Of a stretch of 64,000 nucleotides of DNA, positions 27,288 through 36,488 are shown piece by piece. Under the pieces are notes generated by a model. That model was not told where the DNA came from. It did no database searches and saw only the letters and a program-made list of their open reading frames with translations. This DNA comes from CAVQNQ01 sp963714205. Lineage in GTDB: Bacteria > Acidobacteriota > Terriglobia > Bryobacterales > Bryobacteraceae. Made by a program: the position numbers and the translations under genes. The stretch is taken from positions 1,240,001 to 1,304,000 of the forward strand of contig CAVQNQ010000002.1 in assembly GCA_963714205.1 (NCBI GenBank). Reading direction: 5' to 3'. Numbering within the stretch: position 1 is the first letter of the stretch; every line of letters begins with the position of its first letter.

Positions 27288-27416
27288 TTACGCTGCTCCT
27301 GCTAAGGGCTTCTTGGCGGGGGCGTTGTCGTGCTTCTTCTGCTCCCCTTGTTTCTGTTTCGTCAACTGCTGTTGCTTGTTCTTTTCCTTGTCTTTCTTGC
27401 CACCCTTGTCTCCCAT
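27288..27416 (-). CDS. Small Lys/Gln-rich protein
   Basis: A 42-residue ORF: MGDKGGKKDKEKNKQQQLTK, then QKQGEQKKHDNAPAKKPLA before a TAA. GGGAG lies 6-10 bases upstream of the ATG. It has no hydrophobic stretch, is strongly basic and probably disordered. Lys-rich mini-proteins of this kind recur in soil bacteria, but I know of no assigned role. Composition and the ribosome site argue for a real gene. Confidence 0.6.
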   Translation of the reverse strand: MGDKGGKKDKEKNKQQQLTKQKQGEQKKHDNAPAKKPLAGAA

Positions 27417-27649
27417 GCCTGCTCCCTTCTTCAGCGATTGTGACTTGAAGTCTGGATCACTGCGCGGTTGATCATTCGTAATCGCCGCGAATCAACGTTA
27501 CCACAACTGCAGTCAGCAAGAGTCACTGCATCCACGCGGCACCCCGGCGCAACATCGCGACCGGCGCCAGCAATGCGAACGCAAGTGCCGGCGACGAATT
27601 GAGTTAACAAGACAGCCATTGCGACCGCACAATGGCAACCGGAACAGCC

Positions 27650-28420
27650 CACAAGTATGACAACCTGCGCGCGAAAACGCTCTCCGCGCGAACGCGCCGC
27701 GGTGGCGCCACGGGAAGCGCGTGGCGTCCGCGCGGCCCGGATCTCGCACGTCGCGCCGCGTCCCACGGACGCGGCGGTCGGGCGCACGGCGAAGTGCGTG
27801 CCGGCCTCCGCGGCCGGACGCCGTGCGGAGCCCGAGCGGCGGCGGGGCGGTCGCCGCCTCGCGAAAGCGCTCTCCGGCGCGCGAGGCCGCCGATTGCGTG
27901 GCCTGTTGGCACGTGGAGGTTCGTCTTCGCACCGGCCGGATCGAAGCGATCACGTTGCCCGCCACTGCCTCAGCGCGGGGCCGCGGACAGGAGGCAGCGC
28001 ATCGGTCGGCGCTGACTTGGAGTGCGCTGGGGCGCGGATGTCGGCGGTTTGCATCTCGCACGTCGCGCCGCGTCCCGCGGACGCGGCCGTCGCGCGCCAG
28101 ACGTCGGCTTCCGCGGCCGCCGTGCGCGCCGCCCGAGCGGCGGCGGTCCCGGCCACCGCCTCGCGTAAGTGCTCTCCTGCCACTGCGCGAGCGTCCCGGA
28201 ATCGACACGGTCACGTTGCCTGCCGGCGCCCGGTGCTTGGGCCGTCCGCACGCGAGCGCGGGATTTGAGGTTCTGCTCTCGCGCGTCGCGCGGCGGCCCC
28301 CGGACCCGGCTGTCGCGCGCACGGCGCAGGACGAGCGGCGCCGTGTTCCGCGGCTGGCCGCAAGTGCGCGCCGGCCGAGCGGCGGTCCCGGCGGCGCGGT
28401 GACTGCCGGCACGCGGAAAG
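27650..28420. repeat. Largest GC-rich dispersed repeat block
   Basis: At least three consecutive units. The perfect hairpin CCGCGTCC-CGC-GGACGCGG occurs at 28068-28086, and a loop variant with CAC occurs at 27756-27774. The second module GCCGCCCGAGCGGCGGC follows near 28130, with a variant near 27830. 27832-28082 is almost identical to 13681-13930. No gene is supportable in 27417-28568; apparent ORFs here repeat the same peptide-like string in several copies because the DNA repeats. Confidence 0.85.
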
Positions 28421-28568
28421 CCGCCCGAACTGCACTCCAGGCTCTCAGTGGTTCGATCATTGTACGAGTCGCGCTTGATTCGACCAGAGCGCGTCCGCCA
28501 TTCTTCCACGCTGAACGATCACTACTTGCAGTCCCGAATTTTCTAACAGTCTACATACCTGGTGAGGT

Positions 28569-29952
28569 TCAATCTCTGTCAGAGAGAGGCTGCAGGTCGC
28601 CGAGCATGGTGGGAATCAGCTCAGAGACGGTTGGGTGAATGTGCATGGCGTGCTGCATGACGGTGTAAGGAGCGCGCGCATACATGAGGTCGAGAATGCA
28701 ATGGATCGCTTCGTCGCCACCGGTACCGAGTATATTAGCGCCAAGTATCTCCCTGGAATCCCGGTCTACCAGTATTTTCATAAATCCCTGCGTCTCACCT
28801 TTTTCGATGGCTCTCCCGACGCGTGTCATGGGAAGCTTCGCCATCAGCACATGCCGCTCGGACTGGCGTGCCCGGGCTTCGGTCATTCCCGCGCGCCCGA
28901 GAGGCGGGTCCACATACAGGTTGTAGGCTCGAATGCGGTCTGTAACGCGGCGTGTGCCGCCATCAAGCAGGTTCGCCTCCACAATCTCGAAATCGTTCCA
29001 GGAAGTGTGCGTGAATCCTCCGTGGCCATTGCAATCGCCCAGGGCCCAAATGCCGGGGATGTTGGTTCGAAGCTCATCATCCACGGTGATAAAACCTTGG
29101 GAATCACGCAGAACGCCGGCCCTCTCCAGCCCCAGGTCATCGGTATTCGGGGTTCGGCCCATCGCCAACAAAAGGTGCGATCCAGTGACTTGGGGTTCCC
29201 CCTCGGAGCAATCCACGTGCGCGGCGATCCCAGTTTTTCCCGCGACAGTGCAATGCAGTTCGCATTCAGGCGAAATTGAATGCCCTCCTGTTCGAGGATC
29301 TCTCGCACGGCCGACGATACTTCCTCATCCTCAGCCGCTATCAGGCGCGGCGCTCGATGATCGTGACCTCGCTGCCGAAGCGTCTGAAGATCTGGCCGAA
29401 TTCCAGTCCCACATACCCGCCCCCAACAATCACGAGATGTGGCGGGAGGGTGTCGAGGTCGAGTAATGTGGAGTTGGTCAGGTACGGCGTGTCCGCGACA
29501 CCGGGGAAAGGCGGAATGGTTGCGCGGCCGCCCACGTTGATGAAGATTCTGTTCGCGGTAAGCAGTCGTTCATCCACGCGGACCTCTGTGGACGACTCGA
29601 ATCGTGCGTGCCCACGATAAACAGTGCAGTTCTGCGTACCCCGGAGCCACGCCTCCACGCCGGTTCTGGACTTCCCCTAGATTTCGTCCTTGCGCGCCTT
29701 TACGCGCTGCATATCCACTGTCACGGCCCGTCCGAGTTGAACCCCGAATTCGGAAGCCCGCCGAGCCATGTGAGCCGCGTAGGCGGAAGCAACAAGCGTC
29801 TTAGTCGGAATACAGCCTGTATTCACGCATGTCCCGCCAAATCGGTCTCGCTCAATGATGGCGACGCGCTGCCCGGAGCCAGCCATCCGAACTGCGAGCG
29901 CGGGACCCGCCTGGCCGGTTCCGATGACAATGGCATCGCAATTTTCGTTCAC
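28569..29952 (-). pseudogene. Mercuric-reductase/lipoamide-dehydrogenase-like flavoprotein with three lesions
   Basis: A near-full-length class I disulfide oxidoreductase that is no longer translatable. Its start is intact: IVIGTGQAGPALAVRMAGSG and FGGTCVNTGCIPTKTLVASA with the redox CVNTGC. Lesion 1 is a TAG at 29677-29679, with the frame continuing beyond it. Lesion 2 is a frameshift near 29341, after GGGYVGLEFGQIFRRFGSEV. Lesion 3 is another frameshift near 29215, after LNANCIALSREKLG. The last frame carries TNIPGIWALGDCNGHGGFTH and the dimerisation domain with HAMHIHPTVSELIPTMLGDL. It is next to a decayed isochorismatase and appears to be an abandoned gene rather than a programmed-frameshift case. 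Confidence 0.85.
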
Positions 29953-29995
29953 ATGCCCTCCTGTTGACCGCCTGGAATCAGTTCACCCCTGATTC

Positions 29996-30617
29996 CTACG
30001 GTTGGTGAGAACAGATAGAATTGACGATTTCATCGGTGGTCACAATGGCATTGGCGTAGTTTGGGAGATTGACTTCGAGAGCGGCGTGCATGTGCTGGTC
30101 GGAGTAACTCGCGGTCGCGTCTTTAACCACCGTGACCTCATAGCCGAACTCGGCCGCATAGCGTACAGTCGCCTCCACGCAGGTATGGGCGAGCAGTTCC
30201 ATGACGATGAGTTTGTGGATGCCGTGTTTCCTGAACTGCAAATCCAGATCCGTGTTGGCGAAACCGCTGTAGCACCAATGCTCCGCTGCCAGGATATCGC
30301 CTGCGTGAGGCTCGAACTCAACGCGGATCGCTCCGCCCCAGGTGCCGTATTCGAATGACTTGCGGGACCATGCCGCCTTCTGAATCGGCGCAATGTACTT
30401 CCAGCTCTCGTAATCGCCAGGACGGTACCGCCGATGCAGCGTATAGAACACGCGAATTCCCGCCCGTCGTGCAGCCTCGAGAACCTGCACCATGTGGGGC
30501 ACACACTGGTTAGCTTCGGCTACACCTCTTATCCGGCCCCATATTTTGCCGCCTTCAGAAATGAAGTCTGTAGGGATCGATGATGAGCAGTGCAGTGACT
30601 TCTTTGTCGAACTTCAT
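29996..30617 (-). pseudogene. Isochorismatase-family cysteine hydrolase with a frameshift
   Basis: The start MKFDKEVTALLIIDPY at 30617 contains the catalytic Asp of the family. Two bases are missing after this Tyr (near 30569): the next frame reads DFISEGGKIWGRIRGVAEAN and continues to 29996. The larger part keeps the catalytic Cys in LAHTCVEATVRYAAEFGYEV and the downstream VVKDATASYSDQ. Restoring two bases gives a protein of about 206 residues of normal family length. As it stands, only the N-truncated part could be made and it would lack the Asp. Confidence 0.8.
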
Positions 30618-30673
30618 ACTCTTCCATTGGAGGGACCTCCGAGTTCAAAAATCCTGGGCGACGTTCAACCCGG

Positions 30674-31507
30674 CTACTTATCCGTGCCATGGTCGTCCGA
30701 CGGTCCGAACCCAGGGAGGTACCGGCCGAAGTTCAATTCGAAGTCGCTTGGAACGCCGTAACCGAGATTACGGACTTTCGCACGGCGCGCCTGCGCACCT
30801 GGTAAGGCCAGCAGTGGGAAGAACAGGTCGTTGCTCGACTGAAGCTCGGCAGCTGTGGGCAGCCCGAACCGGTTGACTTGGGTCTTCGCCGCGGCCAGCG
30901 TTTCACGGTCGAACGAGGCCAGACGCCGGACGAGAGTATCCACAAACGGGTCGAGGTCGTCATCGTCCAGCGCGCGGTTCACCCAGCCATAGCGCTCGGC
31001 GATCTCCGCATTGAAATCGTCGCCGCTGAGCACGATCTCAAGTGCGCGCGAGCGGCCGACCAGGCGCGGGAGCCATTCGAGCGCGCCGCCGCCCGGGACC
31101 AGTCCGACGCCGATCTCGGGTTGACCGAAGACGGAGTTTTGTCGGCTGGCGAAGCGCATGTCGCAGGCCAGCACGAACTCGTTACCGATGCCGCGTGTGC
31201 GGCCGCGAATCCTGGCGATGCTCACGACTGGCGAGGACGAGAGGCGCAGCACAAAGTCGCGCCAGAGGCCCAGCGCCTCCGGCCGTTCCGCTGCCCTGGC
31301 TACGTCGAGATGGGCAACGAAAAAATCGGGATTCGCCGACTGGAAGACCACGACCTTCACGGATGGGTCCGCCTCGATCTCGGTCATCAGCGCTCCCAAT
31401 TCGACGATCGTTGCAGGAACAAACATGTTGATCGGCGGGTTGTTGAAGGTGATTGTCCACAGGCCCGGACAGGCGCGGTCGCTGTTGAATTGCGAAGGGT
31501 CAGGCAT
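30674..31507 (-). CDS. Enoyl-CoA hydratase/isomerase-family protein
   Basis: A 277-residue crotonase-fold protein. WTITFNNPPINMFVPATIVE opens the fold; SIARIRGRTRGIGNEFVLAC contains the oxyanion-hole glycines, and FGQPEIGVGLVPGGGALEWL carries a Glu at the first usual catalytic position, followed by LVGRSRALEIVLSGDDF. The second glutamate position reads Pro-Gly-Gly-Gly, as in many atypical crotonases, so a classical hydratase mechanism is uncertain. The C-terminal helices are present and length is normal. It lies between a decayed isochorismatase and an SDR and is one of two intact genes in this decayed stretch. Confidence 0.85.
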   Translation of the reverse strand: MPDPSQFNSDRACPGLWTITFNNPPINMFVPATIVELGALMTEIEADPSVKVVVFQSANPDFFVAHLDVARAAERPEALGLWRDFVLRLSSSPVVSIARIRGRTRGIGNEFVLACDMRFASRQNSVFGQPEIGVGLVPGGGALEWLPRLVGRSRALEIVLSGDDFNAEIAERYGWVNRALDDDDLDPFVDTLVRRLASFDRETLAAAKTQVNRFGLPTAAELQSSNDLFFPLLALPGAQARRAKVRNLGYGVPSDFELNFGRYLPGFGPSDDHGTDK

Positions 31508-31604
31508 GGCGCATTCTCTTTTCTGTTTCCGGAACGTTCACATGAAACCCCCGAATCGCCGTCTCCTTCACTACGTCTGCGAGCATCGCTGAAATCTCCC
31601 TCCC

Positions 31605-32363
31605 CTAGCCGGCGACGAGCTGCTGCCCGCCGTCGATGTCGTAGGTCGCGCCCGTAAGGGCCGTGTTAATCATGATGTGCACCGCGAGTGCGGCGACGTC
31701 GGCGGGTCCGACGACGCGTCCGATGGGAAGCGTTTCGCGAAGCTGCTTGCGGCGGTTCTCGAATTCGTTGCCGAGCAGGGATGCCGACAACGGTGTATCG
31801 ACAAAGCCGGCGGCGATGAGGTTGACCCGGACGGGCGCGAGTTCGAGCGCCAGGTTGGCTGTGAGAGCGGGGAGTGCGGCGGTGATTGTCGACACCATCC
31901 CGAGGCCGACGACTGGACGCCGCGCGCCGGTGCCGCCCACAAACAGCAGCGTGCCTCCCGGCCTCACCTTGCGAGCGTTGCGGGCGACCTGGATCATCAG
32001 CAGGATGTGTTCATCGACCGCGCCGCGCGCCTGCTCGAAGTCCAGATCGATGAGGCGCCCGTGGTGCGGCCGGCCAGCCGTTACCATCACGTGGTCGATC
32101 GTGGCTGGCAGGTCGCGGAAGAACCGATCGAGGGAGGCAGGATCCGTGGCATCGAAGGCCGCGGTGCTCAGCGCATCGAGCTCGCTCGCGGCGCGTTCAA
32201 GGCGCTCGGGATCCCTCCCGGTGAGGACCACCCTGGCCCCCTCAATGCTTGCTCTCCGGGCCGTTTCGAGCCCCATTCCGGAGCTGCCGCCGATCACAAC
32301 CACGGTTTGCCCGAGGAGTTCCGGCTCGCGCCGACTGGGAGATGCGGTGGTTGACGCGCTCAT
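31605..32363 (-). CDS. SDR-fold protein lacking the usual YxxxK active site
   Basis: A 252-residue short-chain dehydrogenase fold. The cofactor motif VVVIGGSSGMGLETARRASI and VVLTGRDPERL suggest NADP(H) binding. The catalytic region expected to read YxxxK instead reads VVGLGMVSTITAALPALTAN, without the Tyr or Lys. The C terminus VRVNLIAAGFVDTPLSAS and ATYDIDGGQQLV is normal. It may belong to a divergent SDR group with altered chemistry or a non-catalytic role. Ribosome site CGGAGGA precedes the ATG. Downstream (leftwards) lies the enoyl-CoA hydratase gene at 97 bases. Confidence 0.85.
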   Translation of the reverse strand: MSASTTASPSRREPELLGQTVVVIGGSSGMGLETARRASIEGARVVLTGRDPERLERAASELDALSTAAFDATDPASLDRFFRDLPATIDHVMVTAGRPHHGRLIDLDFEQARGAVDEHILLMIQVARNARKVRPGGTLLFVGGTGARRPVVGLGMVSTITAALPALTANLALELAPVRVNLIAAGFVDTPLSASLLGNEFENRRKQLRETLPIGRVVGPADVAALAVHIMINTALTGATYDIDGGQQLVAG

Positions 32364-32481
32364 GATTCCTCCGATCAGCTGTCTGAACTCAACGGTGTCG
32401 TCTCTGAAGCTTGACGCGCGCGCAATAGGTCAGGCGGGAAGAGGTTCATCGTCCGAACCCGCGCCGACGTGTCCCTATCCA

Positions 32482-33085
32482 TCACTCCGGCAGCTTTCCG
32501 CCTGACTGCTCCGCCACCATATACGCGGCGTACCATTCCGGCCAGTTCTCATCGCGTTGCCCGGTGCGCTTCTCGTGCTCGCCGTGGGCGCCCTCCGCAC
32601 GCCGAAACGCCTTCGCCAGATCGTTCGCCGATGCGAAGGTCGTCGCCGTGGCGTCGATGCGACCGGGCAGCCGCGTCGTGATTTCCTGAAACAGCCAGCC
32701 GTTCCCGTCTGGATCGCTGAATGAAGCGAAAGAGCGGTAACTGCGATGCTCGGGATCAGGACCGTTGACCCGGATCCGCCCAAACAGGTAGGGCTCGTCC
32801 GGGCCGACGTACACGTCGCTGGCGCCGTGAAATACCTCGCTGATCTTAACGCCGCGACGGAGCAGATCGTTGCGAGCGGCCTTGATGTCGGACACAATCA
32901 GGTATAGGCCGGAAGTCGCTGCCGTTATCGTGGTCGGCGTCGAGCCGCCACCCGAGGCCGGAGTAAAATTCTTTCGCTCGGTCGATATCCGAGACCGGAA
33001 TGACGACTATCTCAAGCTTTGTATCGAGATATGCAACGCTGGTACCTTTCGTCTCTTCGTTCTTGCTTACTTCTCTCGTGCTCAT
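32482..33085 (-). pseudogene. VOC/glyoxalase-family protein with internal deletion
   Basis: The start at 33085 reads MSTREVSKNEETKGTSVAYL, then LEIVVIPVSDIDRAKEFYSG and LGWRLDADHDNGSDFR. At about 32910 the frame shifts and roughly 25 residues expected between the two halves are missing. The new frame resumes at GLYLIVSDIKAARNDLLRRG and runs through SEVFHGASDVYVGPDEPY to the stop at 32482, including SFSDPDGNGWLFQEIT. Both ends of the gene survive; the middle strand with a metal ligand does not. Confidence 0.75.
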
Positions 33086-33194
33086 TGCCGACTCCTGCCT
33101 TGTGGGGATGGCGGCCGTCTTAATAGCGCTGAAGGATCGAGCCAGCGGGCCGTACCAGGCGCCCACGGAAGCGCCCTGATTCCCCACTTCATTC

Positions 33195-34125
33195 TCAAGC
33201 GCCTCTTCCCGCCTGCTTCTCAGCCGAAGGCAGCAGCGGCGTCACCCCTGCCTGCTCCTCCGCCGTATACGGCGCTCCATAATACGGAAAATCCTTGCGC
33301 ATCCGCCCGCGGTCGGGAGCAAGTCCATCGACAATTGGCGTATTGGCGGTCAGCGTCAACATCACATCCATCGCATCGTCGCCGAGCGCGCGTCCATTGA
33401 AGCTGGCCACCTCAAATGCGGCGGACGTTCCAAGCTCGTAAGGCATCGTGTCGGGGCACAGCCGTGCAGCGATCAGGTTCCCGTATTCACCCGGGTTCGC
33501 CGCCGAACGAGCATAGGTCGTCATCTTCTCCGCAAAATCCGCGATCGGCTTTGCGAAGCGCTCTTGATCTTCAGACGGAACCGACGCATTGAACTGCTCT
33601 TTCAACTCCTGATCTCCCAGATCGCTCAGGAAGATATGCGTAACCATAGGCAGGCCCCAACGCGACACTTGCACCTCCGGCGCATGGCCAAAGAGAGAGA
33701 TCGTCGTCCATGCGTTGACCTTTCCCTTCCCAATCAGTTCGCTCGGCACCTACACCCGAATCAGTCGCGACGGAGCCGGTTTCACCCTCAACCAGACTCT
33801 CTCCGGCGTCACCACGAAGCGCATCGTCACCCGTCGCCTTCCGCACCACAAACGGATGAACGTGAGTATGCTCGCTGTCATCTCCGTGTCGTGGTTCACC
33901 AAACCTGAACTTGAACGTAACCTCTTCCTTCGCATCTCCGTTCAGGTCGAACCGGAACGCGTAGAGCCCTTCCGGATGAAGTGTATCCGAGGCAGATAAT
34001 CCCACATCCGGATTCACGGTCATCGCCATCACCGTCTTACCTGAGGGGCCGTCAAACAAATAAAAGTCGCAGAGGTTGAGGCTCGGATCCTCCCTCGCCG
34101 GTTTGGTATCGAAATGATGTGACAT
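33195..34125 (-). pseudogene. DUF4331-family protein with internal deletion and frameshift
   Basis: The N-terminal part from the ATG at 34125 is typical: MSHHFDTKPAREDPSLNLCD, FYLFDGPSGKTVMAMTVNPD and HPEGLYAFRFDLNGDAKEEV. At about 33755 the central part of the domain, some 50 residues, is missing and the frame shifts. The second frame resumes at VPSELIGKGKVNAWTTISLF and GHAPEVQVSRWGLPMVTHIF and ends at 33195. DUF4331 proteins are large beta-rich exported or cytoplasmic proteins of unknown function. Confidence 0.75.
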
Positions 34126-34496
34126 ACAGAATCTCGCTGAAAAGCGTAGCACGCAACGCGCCAACCCGGCCTCACGCCCCATCCGCTGAAACAAGCATTT
34201 CGGCACTCAGATGGAGACCCTGTGATGTCGAACTGTCGAATCTTGGACTCGGAAAAGACAGTTCGTGTCGGCCCAACGACGCCGCGGAGGCTGGACTTCC
34301 GGCAGGCACGGCCGCTTATCACGAGCGGATACGTTCCACCATTTCAGCCCGACTGGACGCGAAAAAGATTCCCGAGACGCCACCTGCACCTCCGAGCGGA
34401 CTGTCCCCCACTCGTAGAGAGCAGGGCCGCAGTCGCCGAGGATCACTCCCTATCAAGTCCCGCTCACGTCAGGTGGACGGAAAACGCTCCCCGCGT

Positions 34497-35035
34497 GCTG
34501 AACCGGACGAGCCGGCGACCCGAGAGCCGCTCCGTTGCGCGAGTTCCCCGCGTGATCTCCGCCGCGACGGAATCAGATTGTCCGCGGCGGCCCGGCGCGG
34601 TCCCGGTTTCGCGCACGGAGCCCGGGGAGCACGGCATGTCGGCGCTTCGATCTCCCACGCCGTGCCGCTTCCCGCGAACGCGTCCGTCGGTCGTACCGTG
34701 AAGTGCGGCGCACGGCTCCGCCTTCCGCGGCCGGGCGCCGTTCGCGACGCGAGCGGCGCCGATCCACGTCGACGCGCGGCGTGGCAACCGCCACGGTTAC
34801 CGCAGGCAGCGCCGCGGCTTTCCGGCTGGCGCTGGCGAAGCGCGGCATGTCGATGGTTCGGCGCCCGCACGTCGCGCCGCGTCCCGCAGACGCGGACTTC
34901 GTGCGCACGGCGCAGTCCTCGCGCGGGCGTCCGCGGCCGGCCGCCGCGCGTGCCGCCCAAGCGGCGGCGGCTCCGGTCGCCAACGGCGCGGCGCCGCGCG
35001 GAAGGTTTGGGCATCGCCGGTTCGGGTCTCTCGCT
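34497..35035. repeat. 90-base repeat copy 2 followed by GC-rich repeat units
   Basis: 34497-34586 matches 11263-11352 with three mismatches. Beyond it lie two family units, with hairpin arms CCGCGTC and GACGCGG at 34877-34895 (five-base loop) and the module GCCGCCCAAGCGGCGGC near 34950. 34126-34496 shows no supportable gene. Confidence 0.8.
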
Positions 35036-35097
35036 CGCGCCTTGCGAATTTCCAGCGACTCGGCACATCAGCCCCCGATTATGATGAATGGATCGGC

Positions 35098-35526
35098 ATG
35101 AACAACATCATCTCCGAGTACCAGAAATGGAAGCAGCAGGGCGAGGACCTGCGTGTACAGGCAAAGCAGGCGATGGAGTCGCGCTTTCGGGAATTGCTCG
35201 TCGAAGCAGTTCAGATTGCGGAAGAATACCGCTCCGACTTCGGCGGGCCGCTGAAGCCGCCGCCAGGCGTCACGTCGTTCCGATACAAGACTTCCGCCAA
35301 GTTGAAGCCCAAGAAGACGCAGACTCGCGCAGCAGCCAAAGGCGCGATCCCAGCGCCGACGGCACCCGCGAAGACAGACCCAAAGACCGCACGCCTTCAG
35401 AAGCGGCTCTCGGCGGCGCAGAGGAAACTGCAGCAAGCCAAAGCGAGCGGTGCTCTCACTAAGAACCTGGAAGACAGGGTTTACGAGATCGAAGACGCGC
35501 TCCGACTGTCCACGCAAGCGTCGTAG
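35098..35526 (+). CDS. Hypothetical coiled-coil protein
   Basis: A 142-residue soluble protein. Residues 1-50 are a charged helix (MNNIISEYQKWKQQGEDLRV, QAMESRFRELLVEAVQIAEE). Residues about 70-100 are a basic Ala/Pro/Lys-rich linker, and residues about 97-138 are a second coiled-coil helix (ARLQKRLSAAQRKLQQAKAS). No signal peptide or membrane segment. The helix-linker-helix layout with a basic linker suggests nucleic-acid binding or multimerisation, but I do not recognise a named family. The gene stands alone between two repeat regions. Confidence 0.7.
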   Translation: MNNIISEYQKWKQQGEDLRVQAKQAMESRFRELLVEAVQIAEEYRSDFGGPLKPPPGVTSFRYKTSAKLKPKKTQTRAAAKGAIPAPTAPAKTDPKTARLQKRLSAAQRKLQQAKASGALTKNLEDRVYEIEDALRLSTQAS

Positions 35527-35639
35527 AATCGATCAACCGAATAACCGCTTTCCGCCCGGGTCCTGGAACGCCAGAAACGTCAGCCGCCCTAACAACACAA
35601 TCCGCCTCGGATCGCGCGAAGGAGCACCCCACGGTTCGG

Positions 35640-35715
35640 CGCGCCCACGTCGCGCCGCGTTCCGCAGGCCAGCTGTCCTGCGCTGTGCGCGCCGCCCGAG
35701 CGGCGGCGGGGCGAG
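35640..35715. repeat. Short GC-rich repeat unit
   Basis: GCCCACGTCGCGCCGCGTTCCG near 35642 (first module, truncated) is joined to GCCGCCCGAGCGGCGGC near 35690, giving a compact version of the family unit. The rest of 35527-35984 shows no supportable gene. Confidence 0.7.
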
Positions 35716-35984
35716 CGTGAGCGTCGCGGCTCAGACGTCACGCGACGACCGCCGCGGCTTCTGGCCGGCCACCGTTCGCGCCGCCCATGTATGATAAGAA
35801 GGCTAGGCGACACCGGAGATAGGATCCGACGAGTGGGGCTGTAGTCCTGCGATGATAGTGCTCTGATCCAGAAGCAGACCGTGATGCGCTGCTGAACGCG
35901 AATGTCCGTTTGCCGGTCTGGAATGCAGGCTCGCTACAGCACTTCTTTTTTCTCTTCTTTGTTTTGCCGTCTGAACGGAAGACG

Positions 35985-36488
35985 ATGGGACCAATACAGA
36001 AACGTCCCAGCATTTCGCGGCCGGGCCTGAATTCCAGCTCCGTGGTCCTTGTCAGGATACCCGGTGCCGTATGCGCATTTCCAATTGAAGCCGTCGTGGA
36101 AACCACGCGGCCGCTTCCCACAAGCGCTTTCACGGGAATGCCGGAGTTTCTTCAGGGAATTGCGCTGGTGCGGGGCATTCCCACGCCGGTCGTCGATCTG
36201 AACTCGCTGTTTCAGGGATCGTCACACGCCGCCGCCACCCGCTTTGTCATACTACGGACCGGAGAGCGGACTGTCGCCGTTCTGGTGGAGGCGGTCCTGG
36301 GTGTGGTGGAAATAGATCGATCGGTGTTGCAGGACTTGCCGCCCGCCCTTCAAAGCGCACGATCCGACCTAATCGAGGCGGTTGGCAGGACCGATTCAGA
36401 ACTTCTTGTGACCCTTCGAATCGGCCGGCTCGTGCCGGACGCGGTGTGGGAATCTCTGACCTCCGAAGCCGGCGGGAAACCGCAATGA
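35985..36488 (+). CDS. CheW-domain adaptor (WspB/WspD-like)
   Basis: A 167-residue single CheW domain. VVLVRIPGAVCAFPIEAVVE, GMPEFLQGIALVRGIPTPVV and RTGERTVAVLVEAVLGVVEI are the expected beta-barrel elements coupling a chemoreceptor to a CheA kinase. Start set at the ATG at 35985 rather than the upstream in-frame codon at 35910, because the extra residues are hydrophobic, Phe-rich and not CheW-like. The stop overlaps the start of the methyltransferase gene by an ATGA. First gene of a seven-gene chemosensory operon. Confidence 0.88.
   Translation: MGPIQKRPSISRPGLNSSSVVLVRIPGAVCAFPIEAVVETTRPLPTSAFTGMPEFLQGIALVRGIPTPVVDLNSLFQGSSHAAATRFVILRTGERTVAVLVEAVLGVVEIDRSVLQDLPPALQSARSDLIEAVGRTDSELLVTLRIGRLVPDAVWESLTSEAGGKPQ

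Noticed and set aside
13560..28420. Repeat blocks considered as CRISPR arrays
   Set aside because: Units are unequal in length and spacing, the conserved parts exceed normal CRISPR repeats, spacers are not unique and no cas genes are present.
27513..28638. Overlapping ORFs of 200-315 codons in the GC-rich repeat block
   Set aside because: The same peptide-like string recurs because the DNA repeats, in several frames and both strands, with no ribosome sites; better explained as non-coding repeats.
29341..29679. Programmed frameshift in the flavoprotein
   Set aside because: There are three separate lesions including a plain stop, no slippery heptamer with downstream stem is evident, and adjacent genes are also decayed.
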